A stretch of 64,000 nucleotides of DNA from Siphonodentalium dalli (taxonomy: Eukaryota; Mollusca; Scaphopoda; Gadilida; Siphonodentaliidae), in assembly GCA_032622095.1 (NCBI GenBank), contig CP136067.1:77462705-77526704 (forward strand), written 5' to 3'. Position numbers and translations under genes: made by a program. The notes below the pieces were generated by a model. That model did no database searches, was not told the DNA's origin, and saw only the letters and a list, made by a program, of their open reading frames with translations. Below, piece after piece: positions 21,484-31,779 of the stretch; positions within the stretch are counted from its first letter, which is position 1, and every line of letters begins with the position of its first letter.

Positions 21484-23374
21484 CCAGGCGAAAATCGGAG
21501 TCATGGTGCCACTGTACAAAGGGGGCAGCAAACCAAAGACGAAATTTGATAACTACAGAGCAATAACCTTGCTTCCTATCCTCTATAAGATTCTCGAAAA
21601 AATCATATTTCATCGTCTGGAATCTCATGCCCCACATCTTATCCAAGTTAACTCCCTACAGCATGGATTTCAGAAAGGGGTAAGCAGCATGCACTCTTCC
21701 TACATAATCAGTGAATGCATATCATATACCAAAGAGCTACACAGCCCCCTTTATGCTTGCTTTCTCGACGCACGTAAAGCGTTTGATACAGTGTGGATAA
21801 ACGGATTGTTGTTCAAATTACTCCAGAGAGGTTTCTGCGGTAAAATATGGCACATTATCAAAACTCTCCTTTGTGGTCTACAATGCGCTGTCCGCTTTAA
21901 TAATTTAACTTCCAAACTAATCCCCATAAACCAAGGAACAAGACAAGGAGGCATATTAGCCCCTCTTTTATACATGCTGTTCATTGGTGACCTTTTGGCT
22001 GACCTATTTTCAAATCCTCATGGCTTGCGATTGAATTCCATAAACTGTGTAGCACCAACACAAGCTGACGACATGACGCTTTTGTCTCTGACAGCAACCG
22101 GTGTACAACAGTTGTGCAACGTATGTGGAGAGTATAGCCGGAAATGGCGATTTTGTTATAACCAGGACAAATGTAAGGTGGTCGTGTTCAATGAAACAAA
22201 TTCTAATGCTAGAAATCGCACGATAAATACGTGGATCCTCAACGACAAACCGATATCCGAATCTGACAAAATTACACACCTTGGCATACCTTTACATCGC
22301 GAGTCACATGCTAGCAAGCTCTCCAGTCACATATGTGAGAAAATTAGATCAGTCTATCTCATGTTAAGTAACGCCGGTATGTATGCTGGTGGGATTACCC
22401 CACTCAGCTGCCTTACAATATATTCTTCGGTTGTTTTACCCAAAAGTCTTTATGGGACAGAACTTATGTGTGGGCTCAGTGAGACAAATTTGACATCTCT
22501 GGAACGAGCACATAGGTTCTGCCTCAAACGCATCCAAGGATTGCCCACAAGATCCCGAACTGATGTAGTCCAATCTCTCCTTGGAACAGGTTCCTTGTCG
22601 TCGATTGTTGATAAACGAAAACTATGTTTTTTGGGGAACCTCTGTAGAATGACGCAAGGAAAATCGTCGCAAGAAATCTTCTCCTCGCGATTGGCCGACC
22701 ACCTTTCGCAAACGTCAACTGATGAATCGTCTTTTATCAACGATGTTATATCCATACTAAAACGGTATAATTTATATTCATATCTTCACAACTACGCCAC
22801 ACATGGTAATTTCCCATCCAAAGGTGAATGGAAAACAATCACCACACAACATATTAACGATATACAAAATCGTGAATGTGAAGAGCGCATGAGAAGCTCT
22901 GAATCACTAACAACGTTCGCACAAAATCATAATATAATGTCAAAATCTATTCTTTGGAGATCTTGTAGATCACATTCACAGGAAAAACATAAATTCTTGC
23001 TTGCTGCGAAGCTTCTGGCCCTGCATACACGTACCTCCCCAGAATGCGGACATTGCAAACTGTGTGGCAAAGTTTATGTTGATATTGTGGAGCATGCCTT
23101 ACTGGATTGCTCTTCGACTTCAGAGTCTAGAATCCAAATGTGGTTTTCATTAATTGACATTTTCGGCATACCATGTTTTTTATTCATTGATGCTCTCACA
23201 CAGAAGGACCAAGTGATGGTATTTCTTTCTATCCTGTCTGGCGATATCAGGAGACAAATACTCAACCTGAACGAATTTTCGCTCTTCGTGGTGAGGAATA
23301 CATACGGAATGTGGTCCCAGTATACAAAGGAGATCAATCTCGTCGTAGATAGCAATCTGCTTGTCAATCCTTAA
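21484..23374 (+). CDS. Non-LTR retrotransposon reverse transcriptase, N-terminally truncated
   Basis: Encodes the polymerase part of a LINE protein that copies element RNA at a nicked target. An in-frame ATG at 21395 lies in the duplicated target, so the first 30 codons are not element sequence; element codons start at about 21485 (QAKIGVMVPLYKGG). Numbering from that ATG, motif A is FLDARKAFDTVW (123-134), motif B is NQGTRQGGILAP (179-190), motif C is QADDMTLL (223-230; the usual aromatic before ADD is replaced by Q), and motif D has DKCKVVVF. The C-terminal region carries CKLC...H...C (C-x2-C-x9-H-x4-C), a zinc-knuckle common in this class. The endonuclease and ORF1 are missing, so it cannot be autonomous. 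The clade (I/Nimb-like or related) is not fixed by eye. No stop codon interrupts about 630 codons. Confidence 0.9.
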
Positions 23375-23819
23375 CTGGACTCCCTTTACATGTGCCCCTT
23401 TATTATCCATATAGTTGTAACGCTAATTTGCGTGGCGCATTCTGTAAATAACAACCTTCAAGCATATAATTTTATATTTGTTGACAATCAATTTGCGAGA
23501 CACTCTACAACCACAATTTTTGCATTACCTGTTCAACTTCTTAGTGATACATTAGCTGATGTGCAAATAAAGTGGCCCCACACCTTGGGGGACCTTCGTT
23601 TGTCACATCGGGTAAGTACCTCGCTCCAAAGTTGGATCATTGATATCGTCTCCAGATAGACTCAGGCATATTCGTGTCAATACCAACTGAAATTAAACAC
23701 AAGCTAGGAAAACTTGTGATTAAATGAAAGTTTGCATCCGAGTGTGAATACTCGTATGTACGTCCTTATACATGCAGTGAATTATTATATGATCGTATGC
23801 GTGCATGTTTGCTTTTGTG

Positions 23820-24110
23820 TGCTTGCCCTGTCCACATTTATATATGTGTATATATGTGTATGTGTATTGTATGTGTGTGTGTGTATGTATATGTATGTGT
23901 ATGTGTGTGTGTATGTATGTATGTATGTATGTATATGTATATATATATATGTGTGTATGTATGTGTGTATGTATGTATATATATGTATATATATATGTAT
24001 ATATATGTGTATATATATATGTATATATATATATATATGTGTATGTATGTGTGTGTGTGTATATATATATGTATATATGTGTGTGTGTGGGTGCGCGTGT
24101 GTGTCTATGA
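23820..24110. repeat. Imperfect (TG)n/(TA)n/(TATG)n microsatellite
   Basis: About 290 bp of alternating purine/pyrimidine sequence in the 3' UTR of the retrotransposon. Long open frames on both strands (up to 189 codons) are artefacts of this composition. Confidence 0.95.
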
Positions 24111-24380
24111 CTGCGTACATGTCTGTACATCCGTCCGCTCGTCAGTGTATGTATGTATATTTGTTCGCCTGCATGTGTCCGCATACCTGCCAATCGACAT
24201 AGCTGTCTGCGTATATGTACATTGTATGTCTGTCGCTCTGACTTTGATTTCTGTCTGAATTTGTATTCATTTGTATATGTCTTCTTCACCGGTTCATCCC
24301 ACTTGTGTAAATATTTGTATTATGATGTTTAATGTTTGATAAGCTCTTCGTGTAACGGAGGAAAATAAAGGATATATATA

Positions 24381-24533
24381 TATCTGAAAGATACACATGG
24401 TGTAGGGGTGGTGTATACCGTAGCCCCATTTCATTCCCACTATCATGGCACATGTCCACCAACTAGCACCGCGAGTATTGTTCTTGTCTGTTGTGAGCTC
24501 TTCATCGAGACGATTGCGGGACGTCACACATAT
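24381..24533. repeat. 153-bp direct repeat, downstream copy (target duplication)
   Basis: See 21331-21483. Directly follows the (AT)n tail of the element. Confidence 0.9.
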
Positions 24534-24539
24534 TTCTTA

Positions 24540-24990
24540 GGATCATGGTCAAGAAGTTTGGATAGTCGGTACATTATGGTTCAAGTGAATGAGACAGATA
24601 GCAACCTTGTTCTGATATGCATATTCGGCGCACCTACGATTACGGCCATTATCGGTGCTTAGTGGCGAACGGATTTCGAATGCCACATTGAGACTATTAA
24701 TGGCAGGTTTTCATCCTTTCAGAATGCTACGAGCAATGTTATGCGTTTTGAGACGTTTCAAGTTGGAATTTTTAGGTTGCAACTAATAGATGGTTTATGT
24801 ACCGTTTCGTCCATACATGTCGATATTATGACAAAAAGTTGAAATTAGTATGTGAAGATATCGACTTCTTTTCAATTTTTACTCCCATCTTGACTGAGTA
24901 TCAATTGCCAAACCGAAATGAATATTTCATATCATTGTTCCATATCAACGTGCAATTGTGCGCAGAATTCGCGTAACAATAACGCCCATC
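24540..24990. other. Non-coding DNA, nothing recognised
   Basis: No exon or repeat could be supported. Confidence 0.35.
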
Positions 24991-25500
24991 GTAAGAAAGT
25001 AAAGGGGTGTTTCAAATTTCGGTCGCCATTGTGGTCGCCATCTTCGATTTGGAAAACCATTTCTTGCATGAGATATAGGGTAATTACTTCATCTCAGTAT
25101 TTCAACTCAACTGTCAGCATGGGTGGAGCTTTCTCGACAATAATGCCAAATGATGTGAATATGAGGGATTTTCGGTGATTTTTCAAAATCTGTCCGCCAT
25201 TTTGAGCCCCATTTTGGATTTGGGGGACTTTTATTTGGATGTGATATAAGGAGAGTTCTTCGCCTCGGTGTCCCCAACTCTCAATAATAAGCATGTGTGG
25301 AGTTGTCGTTACAATAACGCTCACTGATGTTAAAATCAGTGATTTTCGGCGATTTCTCAATTTCTGGTGGCCATTTTGGCCGCCATCTTGGATTTGGGTG
25401 AATATTCCCCAACTCATGTACAAGAGGAAATCTAGCCTGCACATTTATATGCATAGGTGGAGTTATGATAGCAATAACACTCATTGATTCGAAACATACA
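24990..25500. repeat. Three tandem ~190-bp units with GGCCGCCATCTTGGATTTGG motif
   Basis: Each unit contains a (G/C)GCCATTTTGG/CGCCATCTT(C/G)GATTTGG block (near 25024-25053, 25195-25221, 25370-25397), then GATATA-, and GGTGGAG(C/T)T with a following ACAATAA. The third unit is cut short near 25500. GCCGCCAT is a YY1-type site. Related single motifs occur at 25680, 25840, 43230, 56530 and 57040. Confidence 0.7.
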
Positions 25501-25509
25501 TTGTGTTAC

Positions 25510-26390
25510 TAGCGTCGATTTTTTTTTACTGGCTTATACCGTTATTTGAGAAAACGTTATATCGGACAAGTATTTGATGGAGCCCGTCTGTTCGCCAATG
25601 ACTCTTCTATACGATAAACGATAAATGTATAAAATCACACCAAGATGCCCATCTTTTCCCACAGAGACAAACGAAAGCTGGCCGCCATATTGGATTTTGG
25701 TGTCAGATTTTTGGCTAGTTTGTAAAGGTTATAGATTAGCATAACGCATCGAGCGGAAAACAAGACCGCACGTGATACCAACTTTAATATAACGGCGATC
25801 AAAGAGACCTGGTGCATATAAAAAAAATGGCCGTCATGATGGACGCCATCTTGTCTGGAGTATCTGCGGCCACTTTGTTTCTTGTTAACAACTGAAAACA
25901 ATTAGAGGAGATATTAAGGAAGAAAATTACTGGGGTGAAGTTTAGTCCTGGTGAGGGGTGCAGAGGTCGACCAATATCTCCTGGACTACACGTTTTCAGC
26001 TAGTATAGAATTGTTCCCGATATCGAAATAGGTATAGGTATATCTATACATAAAATACCTTTCTACAGAAAGACGCATTGAAGTCATAACAAATATAACG
26101 TTGAAAATGTGTTTTGGTCCCAAAATAAACAATATCAATGTGCCCGACATGAACAGAATATGTCGTGTTAGTCTATTCCTGATCTGGTAAAAACAAAGAG
26201 CGTTTATTTTATTTGTCTGCGAAAAATTGAAAACAGCTATACATCCTTTCAAATTACGTAGACACAATATGAAAGTTCGAACGAGCCATGGCCGTTTAAA
26301 CGTACGATGTAAAATAGAAATGAAAATTTGCCACAATCACCATCTTTTATATGGCACAAACAGTATAGAGGAAGAAGAAATAATTTGCGC
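25510..26390. other. Non-coding DNA with scattered GCCGCCAT motifs
   Basis: Contains GGCCGCCATATTGGATTTTGG near 25681 and GGACGCCATCTTGTCTGG near 25842, relics of the same repeat. CAGCTAGTATAG near 25997 resembles a Helitron end but no hairpin precedes it. Confidence 0.4.
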
Positions 26391-26394
26391 TAAA

Positions 26395-26570
26395 TCTCAC
26401 ACTTTTGAGCGCAATATTAAGCGCGAGGTATGGCAATATTAAGCGCCAAATATTGCGATATTAAGCTGTATTAAGCGCGAAATATTGCAATAATATCGCA
26501 AGCGGTGCGCTTGTACGCTTTCCACTTGTAATATTATTGCGATATTGGGCGCGCCAATAGCACGCTTAAT
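26395..26570. repeat. TTAAGCGC / AATATTGC repeat with inverted halves
   Basis: AATATTAAGCGC occurs repeatedly on the left (26412, 26439, 26470 region), while TATTATTGCGATATTG and GCACGCTTAATATAT appear inverted on the right, so the segment can fold back. AT-rich with CG-containing GCGC blocks. Family unknown. Confidence 0.6.
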
Positions 26571-26574
26571 ATAT

Positions 26575-29285
26575 ACCACTTCTTTTGACTGATATTCTAT
26601 AACTCCATCGGGGCCTTAAATGGGAGTTTAATGTGACCATACGCCATGAAAATATACTGAATAGTCACACACAATAAGTTAATGTTTCGTAATAATCTAT
26701 TATTTAAGATCTATTATGACTCTTTTTTTGCTCAAGTATTTAAAACGAAAACGAAACAAGGAACCTGAATCGTGCGTGGAATTTCAGGTAGTTATAACAT
26801 ACACATTTTGAACCAAGTGACTGAGTGATCAAAACTCGCCCGATATAACACTTATATTATATCAGTGATATTACCAGATTATTCATTGGGTAGCGAAGAA
26901 CACTGCTTTGTCGCTAAACTAATACGTAGGTCGTGGGTTGTGAACTGGAGCAAAATCGTTAATGACACGTCAGAATACGGTTTCGTTTCGCTAAAGAATC
27001 CGCTCTGAATTATAAATTGACGCAATGTATAAATCAAACGTGGAAACGAACACGAAATAGTGGCTTTTGAGTGTGACACTTTTACGATTGTGGAGATATC
27101 TGTCGAGTCGGAGAATTCTTTCATGTTTTGGCACGTTATATTCCGTATCAGATAAACGTATGTCGGAATATAACTTTCTGCACCCTTCTCGCGAGATCTC
27201 GCTCGGATAGCGAGGTTTATTATCGACGTGATTGGCAAGAAGAGACTTTATTGCCGGAACCGATTCGGCATGGAGTCCCAACCGGATGCCTTCCATTAAG
27301 CGGCGATAATAAAATCACGGACATTGGTGCGTTGAGTCTGTCATATGAGAAATAAAAAAATAATTTCATTAATGTGTTGGAACATTCATGTATTTGCTAG
27401 AAGTACAATGACAGGCCAGAAGTGTCGCAGATTGTATTACATAATACATATGTACGCTGCATGCATCCACAATGCCGAAGGACTTTGACAAAGAATGTAC
27501 GGAAATATGGGTTCCAGAGTTTCTTAGAAAGTGGAATAGGGTGTCGCAACAGTCATATTTATATATGACTATAATAAATTAGAATTTCGTGAGAAGATCG
27601 GGGACACTGTGGTTGAAAGCAATTTTCTAGGGTCTAATTATAGAACGCAACTGCAGTCAACTGGAATGTGTCCACATAATTCTGCATGGTAAAGGACGTA
27701 CACGGTTCAGATAAGAATAATGGCACCGGATATGTAGGGGCACACAAGAAGTGGTATCTGAAATTAGGAGCTATAAATTCCCCTTGAAGATGTCTACTCG
27801 GGCTCTTGCCGTGTCGCTCCATAAGTATTTGCGTCGGCCATTGTTTCTGAGTTGAGAGGCTATAAATTTGTTTATGAAGTACCGATTCGAATTACCACTA
27901 GTTTAATCAAGAGTCCCGTAAATCAGGCAAGGGAACCCAGCCCGGCTTCAAGGACTGTTAAAGTTTTATTATAGAGTAGATAACTGATAAACGCGACAAT
28001 TTCAGGTAAAACCACGCGATGTCTGGTCAGTTTGGTAAGGTTGTATGTCGCGTATGTTTGTGGTTTCTTATCCGTTCTCTGTGGTGATTCTGTTCCGCCT
28101 AACAGGATTGGCGATAGAAGAAACACAGGTGAGTCGCTTCTCCTTCATATTATATATGTAACCGTCCCCAAGAATCAGCGGTCGCATAGCAGTTGCTATA
28201 CACGCGATCGAGTTATGTATACCGATTTTTCATTCGCTGATATTTGCATACTATATACATATGCATATTATTTGCTCATACATGATGCATGTTGTCCATG
28301 AGAACAGCGTTTATATTGTGTTGTCAGACAGCCTGGAACACGTGCCACAAGCCCCTATAGCCATATTCACGGATATGCAATACACGAATAAACATATACT
28401 GGCGACAACTCTCTAACTGTGGTTTGGGGGAGGGGATAGCCCGGGATGATCGAAAGGGCCAACATGCCCACCCACCCCTTAGCGACAATTCATCATTGTC
28501 TGCTTATATATGTACATGTAAGTTGCTAGCCAACAATTCATAGCAATAACTGGGTGCATGGGAGATGCTACAGATATATCTCATTTGTTGAGTTGACTGA
28601 TTATTGCTTCCGACTACGGCACACGTAAATACATAACTAAACTTAAATTCTCCACATTCAATTTAAGATACACAGATATATATGTGTATTCATGTTTATT
28701 TTTGTACAACATGTCTTGTGGATATACACACAGTTAAATAACTGCAAGTGAAGTTAGTGAATTACGGTAGAACAGCGCATGCATTCTAAACACATGGGTC
28801 TAAGTGCGATTGGAAAGCGATGATCGTTGGAACGATGAACCCTCTCCAAAAAAATATTTTAAACTATAAAAGATATAAAGTAACAGCGCCATAGTAACAG
28901 AGATTATTAAAGTCAGTGAGTGTAATAATTAAGGCAATGAAATTCAATTTAGTCAACAGTTTATTTTAATATTGCTGTTTGCGTCGATGCAAAACACATC
29001 AAACGCCCTTTCCTAAACTGGTGCCCTTGTGGCAAAAGCGTCAACACTGCATGGGGAAACCTGGTCTAATCTCAAAATAAACTTAAATTGGATTGGGATT
29101 TCAAAGAGGGGTGATATCCGGTGTTGTGTATCTGAACAAAGTGTTTAGTTGTGTATCAGAACCAAAGTTTGGTGGATTCTACATGCATGCAGCTGAGTCC
29201 GATTTGTCACCACCACGTCATAATATATACATGTATTGCTAAATTTGTCATTATCACCGATTTGTTTAGTGAATACGAATACGTT
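26575..29285. other. Non-coding DNA, nothing recognised
   Basis: About 2.7 kb without a supported exon, RNA gene or clear repeat. Short frames at 26879-27355 and 27634-27822 have no domains. Confidence 0.35.
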
Positions 29286-29287
29286 AC

Positions 29288-29613
29288 AGAAGTTCCCAAA
29301 AATGTGATAAAGCTACCCAGGTTATGAGGACTTGTGATGTACATCAGTCACCCGGGTTAATCAAAATCTCACAATATACGGAATTGAAAAGTTACTGAGA
29401 GAAGGTGGATATAATTTGTGGAACAATTTTGTAAGTCAAAGATCCATAAACTCGTAAAGTCATTTAAACTCGTTGCTTTTCGGAGACATGTTTGCGTATT
29501 TGCAGGAAATTATACAACTATATAGCCAAGAATGGGATCATTAAGTACTGGATGCGGCCATTTTTGTCACACGAGATTTGTTTGAAATACACTAAATCCG
29601 GCCATTTAGAGAG

Positions 29614-29698
<85 letters not shown>

Positions 29699-29985
29699 GG
29701 GAGAGAGAGATAGTAACAATCTAATTTTCATTAGAATTACCATGTTGTTTGCATCGTTCATATACACGTATGAAATGGTGTATATTGCAATAATCCATGG
29801 CTCAAATTCGTTCATTTGTTGCATATATTCTGTTCAGTATAAAAAGAGATGGTCCCGCAAATGGCCAGATTTAGTGTACAGTACCGCTTTAACCTGCATG
29901 TGTAACTTTATCACAATTTCCCCCTTCATGGGTAACTTATATCACAAATCCGGAAACCTGGGTGAGTTTATCACCGAAAACCGAC
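29288..29985. repeat. Inverted-repeat element around a (GA)n core
   Basis: Inner ends ACACTAAATCCGGCCATTT (29589-29607) and AAATGGCCAGATTTAGTGT (29859-29877) are inverted with one mismatch. Farther out, GTGATAAAGCTACCCAGGTT (29303) is mirrored by ACCTGGGTGAGTTTATCAC (about 29957), and the right side holds three ~33-bp variants of TAACTTTATCACAA. A non-autonomous element with the microsatellite inside is the likely reading. Confidence 0.5.
29615..29711. repeat. (GA)n microsatellite
   Basis: About 97 bp of AG repeats with a few GG interruptions. Confidence 0.95.
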
Positions 29986-29989
29986 GAGA

Positions 29990-31565
29990 GTGACCAATTC
30001 ATCTATACAATATGCACATATTTTTATATATATTCGTTGACGTATAATCTCATTTAGCTAACTGACCAACTGTCTTTCAAAACTATTGTAAACAAAGAAT
30101 TGCTTTGTAACATTCAAAGAGAAGCAACAAAACAAAGGTACATAATGAGTGCTGAATATATATATAAGAGGAAAGAAGGACTATCACTATCAGACAAACA
30201 GTGTTCTCTCTGTTTCATGGCCAAGTCAAATAGAACACAACGTGAACGACAAGAAATTAATTTCAACAGTTGTAAACAAATGTGATGCACAGAGTTGAAC
30301 CTGGTGAATACAGGACGTGATAAGTTACATATAAACACAGCTAAACTATATCACGACGAATCTTGAAAGTATTCTAAATGCATACTACATAAGACGTGAA
30401 CTGTCACACTTCAATCTTGTGTAAACACCGAACGGGTCGTTTTATCGACGTGTTTTCTAAGCTCTTTGTCGGATCGAAGCAATGGAAATTCTACGCAATT
30501 GACTCCTAACGTTCGGCTATTATAATTGAATGAAAACAAAGATAAAATAGCGGAAGAATTCTCAGCATACAAAAATCTCCATCTTTGCAGTTGAAAGTCA
30601 GAGTCCCGTGCGATCAAGCTAAGAAACTAATCGAACAAAGTGATTTCAATTTGTTGTCGGTACTATCTCCTCATTCTAACTGATTATTTTCAATTTCCGT
30701 GCCGGACCTATCACACAAATGGGGCGAACTATTTTCAATTTGCGCCCGAACCCATCGAACTGATAGAAGTACGTCTTGTGAAGATAATGAGTGTTGGTCG
30801 TAAAACCTTCGCTTTGTGACGTCTTTACGACCGAAGCCGACGCCCCAGAGCAGTTTGTTTGCTGACCTCAATCCGGAGGCCGGTAAAAGATGGTACAGAC
30901 ACTTGTACTCCCTCAATATTGTCAAGTTGTGCGAACAATACCTATACTGCGAACATTCGGGTCTATTATCTGCGGTTTGCTCAAATACGCACAGGCTATA
31001 TAGGGCCTAACCGAATAACATTTCTCTCACGCACATAACAGGTGGATACATGATGTGGTTCCATTTGTGTCCCCATTTTCATTGTTTTGGTTGAAATAAT
31101 TAGAAACAAACCGTGTGTTCGCACCATTATGTATGTCCAAAATAACCTTCTGGAAATTATCTTGCATAATTAGGACAGGTATGCAAGATAACAGAAAATG
31201 CGTGTAGGCCATGTTAATGCCGACACAACATGTATATACATGCGTGTGCTAGCCGATATACAAATTATGTTGCGTTCATAGGAACACATAACTCAACCAC
31301 AAAAAAACCCCACATAGTAATAGTATTCGTGGAGTAATGAGAAAATCGAGAGGTTTCGCAAACTCGCAATAGAGTTACGGCAACGTTTAGCTGTTTTGGC
31401 GTCGTAAAAATCTTCTTTTTTTTTACCTTTATCCGTGAGTTTTGCGAAATATCTATGTTAGCTATAATAATGCAAACCTGCCTTAAAAAGTGTTTCAGAC
31501 AAACAGACAGAAAAACAGGAACGAATGTGATGTATATATTTAATGAAACACTAGACAGTATAAAC
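29990..31565. other. Non-coding DNA, nothing recognised
   Basis: No supported exon or repeat. Confidence 0.35.
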
Positions 31566-31570
31566 GACCA

Positions 31571-31774
31571 CTGGGGTGCAACACCATGCCTCAAAACAGA
31601 TCATACACTGTCTCGATTATACTGGGGTGCAACACCACGCCTCAAAACAGATCATACACTGTCTCGATTATACTGGGGTGCAACACCACGCCTCAAAACA
31701 GATCATACATTGTCTCGATTATACTGGGGTGCAACACCACGCCTCAAAACAGATCATACATTGTCTCGATTATA
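31571..31774. repeat. 51-bp minisatellite, four copies
   Basis: Unit starts CTGGGGTGCAACACCACGCC at 31571, 31622, 31673 and 31724 with only two or three differences. Because 51 is a multiple of three, all three + frames stay open; the longest (31455-31958, 167 codons) repeats WGATPRLKTDHTLSRLY four times. No splice or start evidence supports translation, and the repeat period alone explains the open frames. Confidence 0.9.
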
Positions 31775-31779
31775 TTCTC

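Larger units (their letters stand above)
21484..24380 (+). mobile_element. 5'-truncated non-LTR retrotransposon, 2.9 kb
   Basis: Begins inside the RT domain, runs through an intact ORF to a TAA at 23372-23374, then a ~1-kb 3' UTR that includes a 290-bp TG/TA microsatellite, AATAAA (24364-24369) and a short (AT)n tail. The 153-bp direct repeats flank it exactly. All features fit target-primed reverse transcription with 5' truncation. Near-identical flanks and an undamaged ORF indicate a young insertion. Confidence 0.85.

Noticed and set aside
23720-24289. Long open frames on both strands (up to 189 codons)
   Set aside because: They come from the TG/TA microsatellite, with residues limited mostly to Y, I, T, H, V and C.
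25990-26000. CAGCTAGTATAG, possible Helitron end
   Set aside because: No stem-loop precedes the CTAG at the required distance.
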